Positions 12,625-13,554 of a DNA stretch of 13,554 nucleotides are shown in pieces. Within the stretch, counting starts at the first letter, position 1, and every line of letters begins with the position of its first letter. The stretch comes from Flavobacteriales bacterium UBA7325 (lineage in GTDB: Bacteria > Bacteroidota > Bacteroidia > Flavobacteriales_D > Crocinitomicaceae). The notes beneath the pieces were generated by a model. It ran no database searches. It was not told where the DNA came from and saw nothing but the letters and a program-made list of their open reading frames with translations. The position numbers and the translations under genes are program-made. Where the stretch lies: the NCBI GenBank assembly GCA_002471375.1, contig DKPV01000080.1:1-13554 (forward strand), written 5' to 3'.

Positions 12625-13521
12625 ATGATTAGAGCTGTTATCGACCTCGGGACCAATACGTTCAATTTATTGATCGCTGAAGTTCTGGAAGGTAAACTTA
12701 ACATCATCGATAAAACCAAAGAGGCTGTCCTACTCGGAATGGGTGGAATTAACGACGGTTACATTGCAGATGATGCGCTCGCGAGAGCCATGAATACGCT
12801 AACTCATTTTTCGGAATCCTGCGAGCATCATAATGTACCAAAAGAGAACATTTTAGGTATTGGAACTTCCGCATTGAGAGCTGCTAAAAACTCATCAGAA
12901 TTTGTTGATCAGGTCTTTAGTGAACTTAAGATTAGAATTGAAATCATTCCAGGTAAAGATGAAGCTCAATTGATTTATCAGGGAGTAAAATGGACCTATG
13001 ACTTTTCGTCTCCAGCAGTAATAATGGACATCGGCGGTGGAAGCACAGAGTTTATCCTTGCTAATGAATCAAATGTCGTAGAAATGGAGAGCTTCGAAAT
13101 AGGCGTGTCGCGTATATTTCAATATTTGGAAATGCCTTCAAGCTATACTCCAACTCATATCCGAGCAGTTTTAGAATATATGGAAGAAAAGGAAGTAGGA
13201 CAACTATCAAAGTTTAGTTGTGATACGATGATCGGTTCTTCTGGAAGTTTTGAAACATTTTACGAAATGATTAACCAGAAAGAATTTGTTCCTACTGGAT
13301 CAGTTGTTGAGCTAAATATGACAGAGCTAATGGAGCAATTAGATTGGTCTATAAATTCTTCACTTGAAGATCGAATGAATAATCGATGGATAGTGCCTAT
13401 TCGAAAGAACATGCTCCCAATCTCGGCCATCCAGATAAAATGGGCAATCGAAAAACTTGGTATAAAGAGAATGTTGCTCTCCTCGTATTCATTAAAGGAG
13501 GGTGTACTTAATAAATTTTAG
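12625..13521 (+). CDS. Ppx/GppA family phosphatase (exopolyphosphatase-like)
   Basis: Members hydrolyse terminal phosphates from polyphosphate or convert pppGpp to ppGpp in the cytosol; which applies here is unknown. The 298 residues carry the ASKHA-fold motifs: DLGTNTFNLLIAE (7-19, phosphate 1), GIGTSALRAAKNS (78-90), the probable catalytic Glu113 in KDEAQLIYQG, DIGGGSTEFIL (135-145, phosphate 2), EIGVSRIF (158-165) and IGSSGSFETF (203-212). Length matches the short single-module form without the HD-like C-terminal domain of E. coli Ppx. The ATG lies one base after the permease stop, implying translational coupling with the ABC transporter; a functional connection is not established. Confidence 0.93.
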   Translation: MIRAVIDLGTNTFNLLIAEVLEGKLNIIDKTKEAVLLGMGGINDGYIADDALARAMNTLTHFSESCEHHNVPKENILGIGTSALRAAKNSSEFVDQVFSELKIRIEIIPGKDEAQLIYQGVKWTYDFSSPAVIMDIGGGSTEFILANESNVVEMESFEIGVSRIFQYLEMPSSYTPTHIRAVLEYMEEKEVGQLSKFSCDTMIGSSGSFETFYEMINQKEFVPTGSVVELNMTELMEQLDWSINSSLEDRMNNRWIVPIRKNMLPISAIQIKWAIEKLGIKRMLLSSYSLKEGVLNKF

Positions 13522-13535
13522 CGTTGGAGAAGGTG

Positions 13536-13554
13536 ATGAAAATTCTAGTGATAA
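13536..13554 (+). CDS. Start of a further gene (3'-truncated by the window end)
   Basis: An ATG at 13536, 14 bases after the phosphatase stop and preceded by a purine-rich GGAGAAGG (13525-13532), opens a frame reading MKILVI before the window ends. The spacing and ribosome-binding-like sequence suggest the next cistron of the same operon. Too few residues are visible to name it. Confidence 0.5.

Noticed and set aside
1..13554. CRISPR array, tRNA/rRNA, riboswitch, IS element or phage defence system
   Set aside because: I saw no spaced direct repeats, RNA gene signatures, terminal inverted repeats with transposase, or defence-type domain combinations. The CPBP protease is sometimes called Abi but sits in a housekeeping context.

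Overview
The window looks like an ordinary chromosomal stretch from a low-GC member of the Bacteroidetes, most likely Flavobacteriales. A Crocinitomicaceae/Cryomorphaceae-like lineage is my guess and cannot be proved from this sequence. The reasons are a DUF4290 protein directly upstream of murA (as I recall, DUF4290 is a Bacteroidetes family), a MurA with Asp in place of the catalytic Cys, a DnaJ with only two of four CxxCxGxG motifs, weak or absent Shine-Dalgarno sequences, and a TAnnTTTG-type element upstream of grpE. All recognised genes lie on the + strand. I see no rRNA, tRNA, CRISPR array, transposon or phage gene.

Layout. Bases 1-1966 are the 3' nine-tenths of purL (short-form FGAM synthase, purine synthesis). 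Next come a DUF4290 protein with an Asn-rich tail (1990-2679), murA (2688-3995), a secreted TlpA-like thioredoxin that overlaps murA by one base (3995-4513), and an unrecognised 51-residue single-span membrane protein (4518-4673). After a 105-bp gap is a small orphan lipoprotein (4779-4997). A 193-bp regulatory region follows, with inverted repeats and a good sigma-54-type promoter, then the protein-folding operon grpE-dnaJ (5191-6872). A CPBP-family membrane protease gene (6876-7763) begins three bases after dnaJ.

Bases 7841-10223 hold a compact three-gene arsenosugar cluster: an AhpD/CMD-like protein, the radical SAM enzyme ArsS, and a C-terminally extended ArsM methyltransferase. A strong intrinsic terminator closes it (10249-10281). 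ArsM should methylate arsenite to dimethylated species, and ArsS should join dimethylarsenic to the 5'-deoxyadenosyl group of SAM, the first step toward arsenosugars. The last block is a tight operon of an ABC-2-type exporter (ATPase 10358-11296, permease 11286-12623) and a Ppx/GppA-type phosphatase (12625-13521). The first codons of another gene start at 13536.

Most genes are conserved housekeeping. The points most worth a second look are the putative sigma-54 promoter with upstream inverted repeats at grpE-dnaJ, the Asp-type MurA, the single-zinc-centre DnaJ, the minimal arsenosugar cluster with a His-less CMD protein, and two small unannotated envelope proteins. I did not find convincing evidence of a wholly new multi-gene system.
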